From: Polyporus tsugae
Lineage: Eukaryota > Basidiomycota > Agaricomycetes > Polyporales > Polyporaceae
Direction: 5' to 3'
Assembly (NCBI GenBank): GCA_024305745.1
Contig: JAHRBS010000004.1
Location: 5,022,001 to 5,086,000 of the forward strand
DNA: 64,000 nucleotides
The notes under the pieces are model-generated. The model had not been told where the DNA came from. It ran no database searches and saw only the letters and a list, made by a program, of their open reading frames with translations. Shown here piece after piece: positions 21,327 to 32,944 of the stretch (the stretch's first letter is position 1; the number at the start of each line of letters is the position of its first letter). The translations under genes and the position numbers were made by a program.

Positions 21327-21858
21327 TGTTGGACTTTGAGCTATTAGGGTACGGACTTATCTGGATATGAGGCTATGCGACCACATGGCGCTTAGCCAAT
21401 GCTATGCATCTTACTTACCGTATTTAGGTTTCTCTCTCATACTATTGTTGTAGAGGCCCGGAGACATCTGGAATCTTCTTGGACAATTCATACTGCTCTA
21501 GAATAGTCTAGGTAGTTCTATGCTTACTCACTCTATGGTGCAATATTGCACAATCCTTTACTCATTGTCTTACTCATGCATACATGTGACTTCTTTATTG
21601 CTTACTCATGCACTCCCTACTGTAGTATATAAGGACTGCATTCTCTGCTCCTGCTCTTCAGTCGTTCACTCACTGACTGAAGAATAAGTACTATACATGC
21701 CTCTCTCTTACTTGTAGTTACTGACTTTACCTTAGTCTCTCTGTGTTTGACTTACAGGTACTTGGTAACATAAATATAGTCGTTCACTCACTGACTGAAG
21801 ATCTCCTTGTGTTTGACTTACAGTCGGAACCCTTGCCCTCACAGCCTCGAGTTCATCA
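21327..21858 (+). repeat. 5' LTR of copia B
   Basis: Starts TGTTGGACTTTGAGC and ends AGTTCATCA. It contains TATATAAGG near 21627, a plausible TATA box, and the word CGTTCACTCACTGACTGAAGA twice (near 21663 and 21781). The element inserted in, or was joined to, the last visible exon of gene G. Confidence 0.92.
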
Positions 21859-21875
21859 GGTTATGAGCCCTGCGC
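21859..21875 (+). promoter_or_regulatory. primer-binding site matching the initiator tRNA-Met anticodon arm
   Basis: GGTTATGAGCCCTGCGC follows the 5' LTR directly. Its complement contains CAT in GGGCTCATAACC, which corresponds to the anticodon stem-loop of eukaryotic initiator tRNA-Met, not its 3' end. This is the half-tRNA priming arrangement known from Drosophila copia and yeast Ty5. Confidence 0.75.
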
Positions 21876-22382
21876 TCTAACCTTGTCACTTGTTGACTCT
21901 CTCCTTGCACGCGCACCTCTTTTGTCAACTTCCACTGCTTTCACTCTGTGCACTCATCCCCCACTTTCCTCTAGCTCTTGACTGTGCCCGCCGACACTGC
22001 TGCCAGGGTGACTTTGCACATGCCGTGCCCCTGAGTGCTTTTATCTAGTAGTTGTATATCTCTCTGTACCACCTATTGTGCTTTCGAGGCACATGGGTTT
22101 CAGGCATCCCTGAGCCAGGCCACGCACTTGTGCCTGCCAGCTCTTGTACCAGCAACAATTAGTGTCGTTAGGACTGGAGGACAACCGTTCGGACCCTCCT
22201 TACTATAGCCTTTTTACATACACTATCTAGACTTCACGGGCATAGTTGGCGACTTCTATCTAGGCTGCAGGGAACTCCAACTTCCTTGTAGTTTGGCACT
22301 CCTCAATAGGTGTTCCCATCTACGTCGCTCTTGTGCACAGAGCTCTCCCTTCCTACATCGTGCTTCAAATCTCTAGGCTGTT
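21876..22382 (+). other. leader of copia B
   Basis: About 0.5 kb between the primer-binding site and the first gag-frame codons. It is pyrimidine-rich with no ORF of note. Confidence 0.5.
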
Positions 22383-23249
22383 TTGGATCCGACTCCAACA
22401 GACCACTCTTTGGGATCAGAGGTCGAGAACTCTGTTGACAAAGACTCCAATTCAACGTCATCAGGTCCTGATTGTGTCAACTTTCCTCACGTCTTTGACC
22501 TCGACGAGCAGCAAGACTACCACTACGACGAGGAATCAAACGATCCTGGTTGGTATCCCTGTGCTACTACACCCTGCCCCTCGCATTACGACTTTTGTGG
22601 AGAGCTACCTAGCATAGATTTTGAAACTGCTTTGGAACCCATTTCAGCTCTCCAAGAATCCTCTCCAAGGTCTCTGTCGGATCTTCCTCCTCTTCCCGCT
22701 CCAACCGGTGAAGAAACCACTTTCCTTGCATACTCTCCTTTGTCCTCGCCTGCGCAACTCAGCGTAGAACTCCCTCCTCTCGAACCTCCATCCTTTACCT
22801 CTGACGATGACAACTTCATCCTCCTTACTATCACCATGGGAGATAACGTCAAAGCCAACTCCATTCCCCTCCTTGCAACCTCCGCTCAGTATCCTAACTG
22901 GTCTGCCCAGATGAAGGGTTTCCTCATCATGGTTGGTGCCTGGGACGTTGTCAAGTCTGATCCGGGAACCACACCCGCAGACGCGACAGCTGCTCAAAGG
23001 CGCGCTGACCTTGTGAACAAGGCTACCAGTGCGATCGTCATGCGCACTGACAAGGACCTCCATTGTCATCTCTTTGACAATGCAGACAACCCCAAGAAGC
23101 CTCACGAGATGTGGGCCACCCTCAAGTCCCAGCTCGGCAAGACTAATGCTGTGGACACCTGGAGCAAGTTCGAGGCAGCATCGGAATGGAACGTCTCTCG
23201 GATCAGAAGCCACTCAAGGATCAGCTCAGTTGCCTTGAGGCTCGCCTGA
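22383..23249 (+). pseudogene. gag: copia B gag, 5' part, frameshifted
   Basis: The open frame has 288 codons. The likely start of gag proper is ATG 22836 (MGDNVKANSIPLLATSAQYP); the upstream part is acidic and Pro-rich and has no clear ATG. The typical copia gag block follows (YPNWSAQMKGFLIMVGAWDV). The correct frame shifts near 23185, and gag continues in the ORF starting at 23186, so the tail after that point is out of frame. Confidence 0.8.
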
Positions 23250-26200
23250 AGGACATTGCTGATGGCGGACTCAAGTTGGAGGAGAACATGAAGGCCCTCC
23301 TTGTTCTTTCCAAGATCCCTGAGTCTTACCGCACCCTCATCTCTGGCCTCCTCTCGTCCATCGAGTTGAAAGACTTGAAGGTCAAAACGGTCATCAACAA
23401 GACCGTCTCCGAGGAAAGTGTGTGGAAGACTGGCTCCATTGGTTCTTCGGCCTCTCGCGTGTCTACTACCAAGCCCAAGAAGAAAGGCCCTTGTGGTCAC
23501 TGTGGTGGTAAGATGCACAATGAGTCTTCTTGTTGGAAGAAGTATCCCGACAAGAAACCAAAGAATGGGGGGAATAACAATGGCAAAAAGGACAAAGGCA
23601 AAGGCACCTCGCACGCTCATAATGCTAACACCACGGACAATGTCGCTTCTGTACTTGTAACTACATCTGCTGGTGAGTCTTCGCAATCGATCATTGTGTC
23701 CCACTATGTTGCGGCTTTGGCCCTTGAGGGATACAACTCGATGACTTGGCTGATGGATTCAGGTGCATCGGAGCACATTACATTCAACATGAATGACTTC
23801 TCAACCTACAAACCTTTTGATACTCCCATGCTCTTCTCAACCGCGGCCAATGGCACTCAAATCCATGGCTTAGGTGCTGGGACTGTTTGAGGTTGTATTC
23901 GTGTTAATGATCGGTGGATTGAGACTGAGTTGAACAATATCATCTACGTTCCTCAGGTCGGGTGCAGGCTATTTGCCACAGGTTCTGTTGAGCGAAAAAG
24001 CCATACTCTTGTCCAGAGTGCCGGGCGAATGTGTATTTATACACGGCGGTTAGTGAGCCCGCCACAATCGGACTCGACGATTACTCTTGGAACCAAGATA
24101 CTCGAAGCTGAGTATGTCGCTCACTCGAATGTCTATAACATGGTCCTCGAGATCAAGGCAGAACTCGTGCTAGACTCCTCTGTCCATCCTGCAGTCACGG
24201 ACTACCAGACATGGCACCGTTGACTTGGACATCCGAGTGAGGAAGCAATGAAGAAGTTGCCGACTAAAACCAAAGGTGCTCCAACTATTGATCCCAAGCC
24301 CACCAACGCTGAAGCCTGTGAAGGTTGTGCGTGGGGCAAATCCCATTGTCTTCCATTTCCTCCATCTCAGAAGTGCGCTACTCATCCTCTCGAACTCGTC
24401 CACACTGATGAGGATGGACCAATGCACACTCAATCGGTCAATGGCAAGAACCTCTACTTTGTCTCTTTCATTGATGACTACTCTGGTCTTGGTGTCACAT
24501 ACTACCTTAAGCGCAAGAACGAAGCCCACAAATTGTTCTTGGAGTTCAAGGCTTGGGCTGAGAATCAGACTGGTCACAAGATCAAGAGGGTTTGCTCTGA
24601 TCGAGGAACAGAATACACGTCAAAGGAGTTCACTGAGCTTCTGAAGACACACGGGATTGAGCACCATAAGTCGACACCTGACTTGCCACAACAGAATGGA
24701 CGTGCTGAACGCTGGAACCGTACCATCACAGACAAGGCAATGGCAATGCTTCACCAAGCCGGCCTTAGTCATGGTTTCTGGGAACTCGCTGTTGCCTGTG
24801 CCATCCATCTGTACAATCGTCAACCGATGCGTCGCCACAAGTGGCGTACACCCATTGAGCTCTGGAGTGGCAAAGCCCCAGACATCTCGTACTTTAGGGT
24901 GTTTGGCTGTAAAGCCTTTGTTCACGTGCAAAAGGCCCATCATCATAAGCTCGAGAAGAAGGCACTCGAGATGACATTTGTTGGTTATGCTGCTGGTACC
25001 AAGGGGTACGTTTTCTGGAACCCAGTGCAGCACTCCTTCATTGTATCTCGCGATGTGATCTTCGATGAGAGTGTCTTTCCTGCACATAAGGAACCCGGCA
25101 ATCGCCCTGTTACCCCAGGGGATAGTCCGTTCCCAGGTCATCATTCGGACGACTCCAGTTCATCTGATTCAGACTCTTCCTCAGACGGTGATGATTGAGT
25201 CCCTGAACTCGAGATACCACTGCCAGCCGACATCCATCCTGATGTTGGTCCCGCACAACCTCCTGTTCAACCTGAACATGAGGTCGCACCAAACAAGCAA
25301 CCTGAACCAGAATCCGCTGAACAGCAGGATCCACCACCCGTCATTCCTCAAGCTCCTTGTCACTCGTGCTCTCGTCACCCTCCAGTGGGAGTACCTCCCC
25401 GATGTTCGCAGCGAGAGGGGGCTGGTCCAAATGATCGTTGGAAGAAGGATAACACTGAGGCTGAAGGCTTTGATCGTCCCTCTCAGGTCGATGCATGTAC
25501 TCGTCCTGATGGAAACATCGAGCCTCCCCTTCCCCTTGACAATCCTCTACCTGCTGATCCAGATGAAGTGGAAGCGGCATTCATTAACCTCTTCTTGAAT
25601 GCTGCACAGTACAAACCAGGTGTTCCTCGTAATTGTTACGATGCCTTGCGCTCACCCAAGTCAGACCAGTGGTGTGCTGCAGAGAAGGCAGAGTACGACT
25701 CCCTTATAGAGAACAAGACCTGGATCCTGGTTCCTCGCCCTAAGGACAAACCTGTTGTCTCTTGTCATTGGGTCTATGATGAGAAGCATGACGGTCGTCT
25801 TAAGGCTCATTTAGTTGCACGCGGTTTCACCCAGATATGGGGGGAGAACTATAACAAAACCTTCTCTCCCGTCGCGCAGTATGAATCTATCCGGTACCTT
25901 ACAGCGCACGCTTCACTTGAGGACTGGGAGATGGAAGCCATGGACGTCAAAACTGCATTTCTGAACGGTGATCTTGAGGAAGAGATCTACATGGAACAAC
26001 CCAAAGGTTGGGCCATTCCTGGAAAGGAGGATTATGTCTGTCTACTTAAGAAGGCTATCTATGGTCTTAAGCAGGCATCATGTCAATGGAATGTAAAGAT
26101 CCACCAATCCCTTCTCGACCTGGGCTTTACACGGACATACTCCGATGCTGGTGTATACGTATATCGGCAACAGAGGGGGAACTCAGTCACCATTGTGGTT

Positions 26201-27157
26201 CTTTATGTCAACGATCTACTTATGTTCAGCGACAACAGGAATCACATCAAGACCGTCAAACGGACGCTCAGCAGACAGTACAAGATGACGGACTTAGGTC
26301 CAGTATAGCGCTTCCTTGGTCTTTGCATTTGTCGTGATTGCGCTCTTCGCATCATTGACATTGACCAGGAAGAGTACATCCAGTCTGTTCTCGAGCGGTT
26401 CCATATGGCTGACTGTAATCCGTCGCATACTCCCCTTCCTGCTGGAGCAGTTCTTGTCAGCTACAACGGAGTTGCATCCGATGCCGACCGGAAGTGTTAT
26501 CAGAGCCTCATTGGCAGTCTCATGTACGCCATGCTTGGAATGCAACCAGACATTTCCTTCGCCGTGACTCATCTTTCACACTACCTTTCCAATCCATCAC
26601 CTGACCACTGGAACTACGCCTGTTACATCCTGCACTACTTGCAAGGGACCAAGTCTTTGAAGATTTGTTACAAAGGCGCTTCCAATGATGGTCTGGTTGC
26701 TTACTCGGACTCGGACTGGGCCGAAGACAAGGATGATCGGCATTCCACTTCGGGCATGCTCTTCTTGATGGCTGGTGCTGCCATTTTTTGGGTCTCAAGG
26801 CGTCAGCCTACTATTTCGCTTTCCTCGACTGAAGCAGAGTACAAAGCGGCCTCAGACACTTGTTGTCAGATGGCATGGCTCAGGAGTTTCTCCACTGAAC
26901 TTGGATATGAGATGGACTTCCCCACTCCTCTCTTTGTCAACAACCGAGGCATGATCTTCCTTGCTGTCAATCCAGTTGTGGAACGTCGGACCAAGCATGT
27001 GGAAGTTTGGTATCACTTCATCCGCGAATTCTATGCAGCAAGTCAAGTTGACATCTTTCATGTCGCTTCAGCAGATGAACTCGCTGATGCCCTCACAAAG
27101 AACGTCCCGTTTTCGATAATCGAGAAGTTCTGTGACGGTGTTGGCCTTGGCGCTTGA
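23186..27157 (+). pseudogene. pol: copia B gag 3' part and pol, in one frame with four stops
   Basis: The zinc knuckle is CGHCGGKMHNESSC. Protease: WLMDSGASEHI. Integrase: HTDEDGP, CSDRGTEY and NGRAERWNR, so its three acidic residues are present. RT: MDVKTAFLNG, then VLYVNDLLMF, where the YVDD dyad reads Y-V-N-D (AAC at 26210-26212). RNase H: YSDSDWAEDK and SSTEAEYKAA. In-frame stops are TGA 23888-23890, 24221-24223 and 25196-25198, and TAG 26306-26308. The first two TGA sit where Arg is expected (for example before LGHP). No frameshift occurs over these 4 kb. Confidence 0.92.
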
Positions 27158-27184
27158 TTCATCGCTGCATGGATTGAGTGGGGG

Positions 27185-27717
27185 TGTTGGACTTTGAGCT
27201 ATTAGGATATGGACTTATCCGGACACGAGGCTATGCGACCACATGGCGCTTAGCCAATGCTATGCATCTTACTTACCATATTTAGGTTTCTCTCTCATAC
27301 TATTGTTGTAGAGGCCCGGAGACATCTGGAATCTTCTTGAACAATCCATACTGCTCTAGAATAGTCTAGGTAGTTCTATGCTTACTCACTCTATGGTGCA
27401 ATATTGCACAATCCTTTACTCATTGTCTTACTCATGCATACATGTGACTTCTTTATTGCTTACTCATGCACTCCCTACTGTAGTATATAAGGACTGCATT
27501 CTCTGCTCCTGCTCTTCAGTCGTTCACTCACTGACTGAAGAATAAGTACTATACATGCCTCTCTCTTACTTGTAGTTACTGACTTTACCTTAGTCTCTCT
27601 GTGTTTGACTTACAGGTACTTGGTAACCTACAATCTAGTCGTTCACTCACTGACTGAAGATCTCTCTGTGTTTGACTTACAGTCGGAACCCTTGCCCTCA
27701 CAGCCTCAAGTTCATCA
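27185..27717 (+). repeat. 3' LTR of copia B
   Basis: Partner of 21327-21858 with scattered substitutions; ends AAGTTCATCA. The downstream pentamer AGTAT does not match the upstream flank. Confidence 0.92.
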
Positions 27718-29249
27718 AGTATGCATAGGTGAAGGAAGACAGCAGGGCCGAGAGGGGGTTGGCGCTGGTGGCGCAAGTAAAGCGAGCAGGGGAGAGGCAG
27801 GGAGGTGGGGCAAGCGAGAGAAGTCCGTGCCCCGCGGGGTTCCATCTTGGCCAATCGCGGGCAGGTCTCGCCGGACACGAGGCGCGCAGGACCTCCTCTG
27901 GACACCTCGCCCTAGGCAACAATCCCACCTTTTCCCTTATTCCGGGCTCGCTATATTGCGGCTACTTTCTTTGATGGACTCTATTCCTGACCGCGTAGTA
28001 CGTACATACTCGCGCCTACCACCAACCGCGCCGAAGCTCAGACGCCACTCTATCCACCCTGGTCCACTACTTCCCCTGCTTGTCCCTCAACGCATTCGAC
28101 TCTGCAGCTTCTGTCAACGTCTTCCATCGACACTTCTCCGCCTCCCATGGTTATACCCACTGCGGCACTCGTCTCCCCTGCAGGACTTTGGCGGGGTTGC
28201 ATGGCTTGTCGGGCGGTCATCGTACTCGTCCGCCATCCTTGCTGATCGCATGGCTTGTCGGTCACGACTCACTGCTCGGTCGACACAGCCGCCTCGTTTC
28301 CCATTCACACCAACGCCCTGCATCCTCGACGTCGACATCTAGTACGCTCCAAGCATCAGGCCACTGACGACCGATGGTGAGCCTCGCCATCGCGCCGGTG
28401 CGACCTCGTCTACCCCCACTGACTATGGTAAGTACTCCCCAACTGTCTCCCTCGCGCTCATACCGACGTTCACACCGTCGAGATACCACAGACCTCCCCT
28501 AGACCTGGAGTCTGATGGCGCCCTCCCTACCTTGATCACCATCCAAAGAGCATGCTGCAAAACCTAGCCCGGAGTACATTAGCGACACGGTCAATATCTT
28601 AAGAAGACGGCATACCTGAAGACAGCGTACCTGCTCGGCTCTCGTCACCCGGAAACTCGGAATGCGTGCGGTCGGCCATTGCACACAATGCGGTGAGCGC
28701 AACACCCAGAGCATCTTCGACGAGCGAGCTCATCGCACTTGACGCAGCTCCCAACGGCGGACACCCCCCGCTGGAGATTCCATTGTCCTTGCGTTGACGG
28801 GGGGGACGGGAGCCGGAGCGGAAGGTCACGACGGCGGCGAGTTGGAGGACAAGCCTGGAGACGGGTCGACCTTGACCCTGAGCCCCGTCTATATACGCCG
28901 TCTGCTGGTCTGTGCGTGGAGACGGGCTCGCTAGAACGACGAGCGGTCGGTCAGCTCGCCTTTGTGGCATTGTCTTGCTGACAGCCGCCTGGTGCGACGG
29001 CCGCTGTCATGTCTTTTTTTCCGGATGCGCAGCCACACCGTCCCCGACCATAGTATGTACCACTTATACATCAGAGGTGCATTCAGTCCTAACATTGTTT
29101 CATCGCCAGAGAGACACGCTGCGGCTCTAAACCACCGCGTCAGGCGAGACACGGTCTCGCGGTCGCAACGGACGTTCATCCCTGAATGTAGTATGTACAT
29201 CCGCTTCGCTTTCTTCGACACGCCGCTTAACCAGCAATTGTACCAGCAG
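27718..29249. other. 1.5 kb without a supported gene
   Basis: GC-rich sequence with several open frames on both strands (for example plus 27605-28342 and minus 28599-28970), none with recognisable motifs or consistent splice sites. Part of 28980-29249 may be the decayed 5' region of the F-box-like gene that follows. Confidence 0.35.
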
Positions 29250-30361
29250 TAGCAGCAGTGCCGGGTGCAATGCAAAGGCACATCCCCGCTTCCGAACCTC
29301 ATCTTCCCCGCGCTTGCCACTCTTTCTATCTACTGTGACTCCCATCCCTCATTCATCGACTACATCCGCACACAGTGGACCATGCCTCGTCTTGCCTCTC
29401 AGACACTCTCAGCCGCCCCCTCTCCTTCCTCGCCGCCCACGGCTCTAAGCTGTCCTACCTCAACGCAGGGTACTTGATCGGCGCAACAGAACTCCTCGCA
29501 CGCCTCCACGAGCTCTGCCCCTCCATCGTCCATCTCGTTTTCGCGGGCCCAACTCGGAACCCGGAGGTCCTCGACATCAACTCGCCCACCCTCCGCTACC
29601 TCGACCTCTTCAAGTTCGATCCACACATGTCTATTTCCATCTACAGATCCCTCACCCCTCAGCGAGACGACGCGCGCCCCCCAGCTCAGAAAAGTCCGGA
29701 TGCTGTCGGATCTCGCGGTGCCCTCCACCGACCTCTGCTGCCAGTATCGGGCTCTGAGCGAGCGATCGAGGATGTCTCGGACGAACCGGGTGCGCTCGAG
29801 TCGGACGAGCTCGCCGACCGGTTCCTGCACACGTCCGGCAGGATCGTGCACACGCTCCCCGACGGTCTATGCCTCCGCCAGCACTCATGGGCGCTCATAC
29901 ACGATGCCGTCGTGCCTCGCGAGAATATCAGGGATCCCAGAATCCCGGTCGGAGATGAGGCGGACTCGGAGGACGAGGACGAGTTCCAGCGCGACCCGTC
30001 CATTTTGTTGTTGCAGTACCCAGACTCGGAGGGGGCGGATACAGAGTCGGAAGCAGATGACCATGTCGAGGAGGATCATGCGCCTGAAGAGTTGGACTCA
30101 GGCTCGGATTCGGACAGTTCGGACATGACACGTGCGACACTCCGACGGTGGAACCTGTGGACTGTCACCTGGTCCTTCCCCGCATTGTGGACGACCCCCT
30201 GGATTCGAGCCAAGGGCAGTATGATTGTACAGCCATACTCCAGCGATTCTCTCAAAGCCAGCTTGGTGACTACCTCTTGGACTAAGTTCATGCCGCTGGC
30301 TACGGACGTAGATGAGTGGATTTCCCTCGGGCGTTGGTCGCGACTTTTCGACGCTACCTAA
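29250..30361 (+). pseudogene. F-box/LRR-like protein gene, frameshifted
   Basis: LRR-like segments in the style of basidiomycete F-box proteins appear in order: FPALATLSIYCDSHPSFIDY (frame of 29265), then LSFLAAHGSKLSYLNAGYLI, then LHELCPSIVHLVFAGP and LRYLDLFKFD (frame of 29375). An acidic Asp/Glu/Ser-rich tail lies near 29950-30120. The frame changes near 29400-29425, and again around 29690-29760, where VRMLSDLAVPSTDL is in another frame. No F-box itself is visible, so the 5' end is missing or decayed. F-box proteins act in SCF ubiquitin ligases; here the assignment rests on the leucine-rich pattern only. Confidence 0.5.
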
Positions 30362-30812
30362 GCACAATCACATAGTACGTTAATGTATTATTCAGGATGC
30401 AGTACGACCCGCCTGATCAACGAAGGCTTAATCTTTGGCGAATGTCCTCACGGCGATTGAGTCTGGACTTGGCTTGTGCCGCTGACGCGACAACTGCGTT
30501 TATCGAGATGGCTGCCTTTCATGTATCTTCATTGCTACATAACGTGTACATCGCCATAAGGATACATCGCGTAGAACATCCGCCAGCGCTCCATGAACTG
30601 CGACCGAAAAAAGGAGATCGTCCAAGCCAAGGAAACACACGAGAAACACGCACGAAGCTGCATCAGCTCCCAATTGACTCCCAGCCCTCTCCGAAGCCGT
30701 TGGTCCAAGCGTGCGGGGCTTCATGTTGTGCATTACAGCCCGCGCGTGCAACATGTGCTCCTGAACCCGTCCGTCCCCCTCCATCGGCAGTCACTGGGAA
30801 AATGCGAAGGGC
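30362..30812. other. 3' flank, no gene seen
   Basis: Short intergenic stretch between two convergent genes, the F-box-like gene on plus and RPL10A on minus. No feature is recognised. Confidence 0.4.
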
Positions 30813-31704
30813 CTAGTAGAGACGGATGGGCTTGCCCATGGTCGCCTTGATGTGGAGCGACTTGACGTTCTGCCAGTTTTTCTTAAGGAGCGACATGAGG
30901 AAGTTGACGCTGCGCGCAATGTCAGCATATGGCAGAACCTAGGGCGAAGGACAAGGCGTACTAAGCATGATGTTGGCAAGAACCTGGTCGTCGGACATCT
31001 GGACGTGGCCGACGGCGACGCCCAAGCAGAGGACCTTCTTGAGCTGGAACTTGATGGTTGAGCGAACCTCGATGAGCTTGTTCTGGAGATCCTCGGCGTG
31101 CGAGACGGGGGTCGGGAACTTGCCAGCTGCAGGAGGACAGGTGAGCATGGTCCGGGCGAGGGTCAGGACGCGAACGTACTCCTTGAGAGACCAGGACCAA
31201 GCAAACGGGTGATGAGGGTCTCGGAGGCCAAGAAAGCGTCGTACTGCTTGGCAAGCTTCTTGACGAGCTTCTTGCCCTTGTTGAGCTTCTTCAAGTCGTC
31301 AACGGACTTGTACTCGATGTCGATCTGCTTAGCGCAATCAATGTCGGCGGTATCTGCGAGAATGCAGATGGACATGCGGGGGCGAGGGACGTGGGGGAGC
31401 CTGCGTTGGTCGCGCGAGTTGGCGCTGCGGCAGAGGGGAGATAACGGAAAGGAAAGACTCACTTGACGGTGCCCTCGAAACACTTGTCGCGCTGGGGATC
31501 GTATTTCTTGAGGCCGATCTGGAGCTCGACGGTCTCGACAAAGTTGTGCTTCTTCTTGCGTAAAGCTTCGGTGAAGAGGTCCTTTGGATGGAGCCCCACA
31601 CGCTTGACACTGAGAGCTTGCTTCGGCCGCTGTGCGCGCATTGCGAAGGGCACCGTTGTCAGTATCGTGGACGACGCTGGGGTCGAAGGTAGCACGCACC
31701 TCAT
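30813..31704 (-). pseudogene. RPL10A: 60S ribosomal protein L10a (uL1) gene with coding lesions
   Basis: L10a forms the L1 stalk of the large ribosomal subunit. Five exons can be placed: 31704-31700 (ATGAG), 31629-31463, 31400-31180, 31126-30962 and 30909-30813 (TAG). The first three introns are 70, 62 and 53 nt, GT..AG and in phase. Family blocks are [78 protein letters not shown] and the ending [10 protein letters not shown]. Lesions: a 1-nt frameshift in exon 2 between SKLSVSSV and LHPKDLF; loss of about four residues before RLLGPGLS, where the family has KQIP; and a last intron whose AG leaves exon 5 one base out of frame. An essential gene would not tolerate these, so this is a pseudogenic copy or the sequence has errors. 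Confidence 0.85.
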
Positions 31705-32944
31705 GCTTTTTGGATGGGATGGGTGGAGTCTTGAGGGCTGTTCCGTGTTCGCGGTTGCAGATGTGTCCCTCGTCAGAGGCTGATCAGTGATTCTGAGCTC
31801 CGACTCCGACTCAGAGCCATCTGTGGCTGCCGTGGGAACCAACTGTATAGCGTGACATGCCGTGACGGACCTCACTGGCGGGCCGCGGTCCGTGTCTCCA
31901 ACTTGACGTCCATGACCGGTGGCGGTGACGCAACTGCCCAGCAAAAGTAAGTACTTACATCCGCCAGGCCTACCAACGGACACACTAAATTCAATTCCGC
32001 CTATGGCGAAAGCTCGAGGATCGAAGATGACGAGCAACAAGGCGGTCGACCTCGTGGTTCCCAAATGAGAAGCCTCGCCGCATGCCGCGCCGTACAAACG
32101 GAGGTACACAAAGGGCGGGTAAGGGTCACTGACAAGGGGTAGGGATTCAGGTGAGAGTTCAGCACAGGCTCTCATGTTATGCTCCGTACACCTCACCACC
32201 AGTGCAGCGCACGAGCTTCCGGTCGAGCATACGGCTGAGCGTTCCTCCGACGTTCAGTAGCGCGCTCGTCGAGGGTTAGGTGGGTATCGTCCGAGACAGG
32301 TTTGCAATTATGTACTTACGACGCGACACTTACAGTGCAGTATCTGGCCAAGAGATCCGTTTCCAGGTATCGGGAACGGCTTCACGCTCAGGCTTCCCAT
32401 CGTCATCGGAATCGGCGAGGGCCCTCGACTCTACGTCCACCCTCTCAAAGAGGTATCTTCCCAGGTGCGTGAAGCTGCTGAAGCGTCTATATCAATGTGG
32501 AGAGGCGGCTTGAGGTTGTTGAGTTCTCGTCTGCCGTTGCCGTCCGCGCGTAACGCGACGGTCGTCTCTGTCATCTGGTTTCCGGCACAGCCTTTGGGTT
32601 AGTAGCCGGACAGGACTGCTCGCGTAGGTGATATGACCCGTTGTCTGCTGCCAAGGATGACCGCGGCACTGCTGGACTCACCATCGAGCTTAGTGACGCG
32701 CTCTCGGGCAAGGGTACGCGAGGTACCGTATACAGCGCGAACGGGCGACGTCAGGGATGGCCATGGGTGGCAGTGCTGCGCTCTTGTGCTCGACGTCCAC
32801 GACCAACCGATCTCGACGTCATTTGGGCGGCGCAATGTAGTTCGTGCTTAGTATTCGACCATCCAAACGCTGAGCATGCACAATGGTCTGGAGTGCTCTA
32901 CAGTTTAACTGACAAACCTTTTGATGACTTTTAGCGTGACGAGC
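31705..32944. other. region between divergent RPL10A and GT2 genes
   Basis: The upstream regions of both genes lie here. Plus-strand open frames at 32280-32513 and 32641-32934 may be decayed 5' exons of the GT2 gene but cannot be matched to anything. No clear promoter element is identified. Confidence 0.35.

Larger units (their letters stand above)
21327..27717 (+). mobile_element. Ty1/copia element B, full length, inactivated
   Basis: LTRs of 532-533 bp at both ends; gag, protease, integrase, RT and RNase H in copia order; primer-binding site 21859-21875; purine tract GAGTGGGGG before the 3' LTR. The flanking pentamers (GGCGA, AGTAT) do not match, so one side was probably rearranged after insertion. 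Coding lesions are one frameshift and four in-frame stops. Confidence 0.93.

Noticed and set aside
21322..27722. Target duplication for copia B
   Set aside because: GGCGA and AGTAT do not match at any small offset, so none is claimed.
28599..28970. Minus-strand frame of 123 codons
   Set aside because: No motif, no splice partner and biased composition; left as unassigned.
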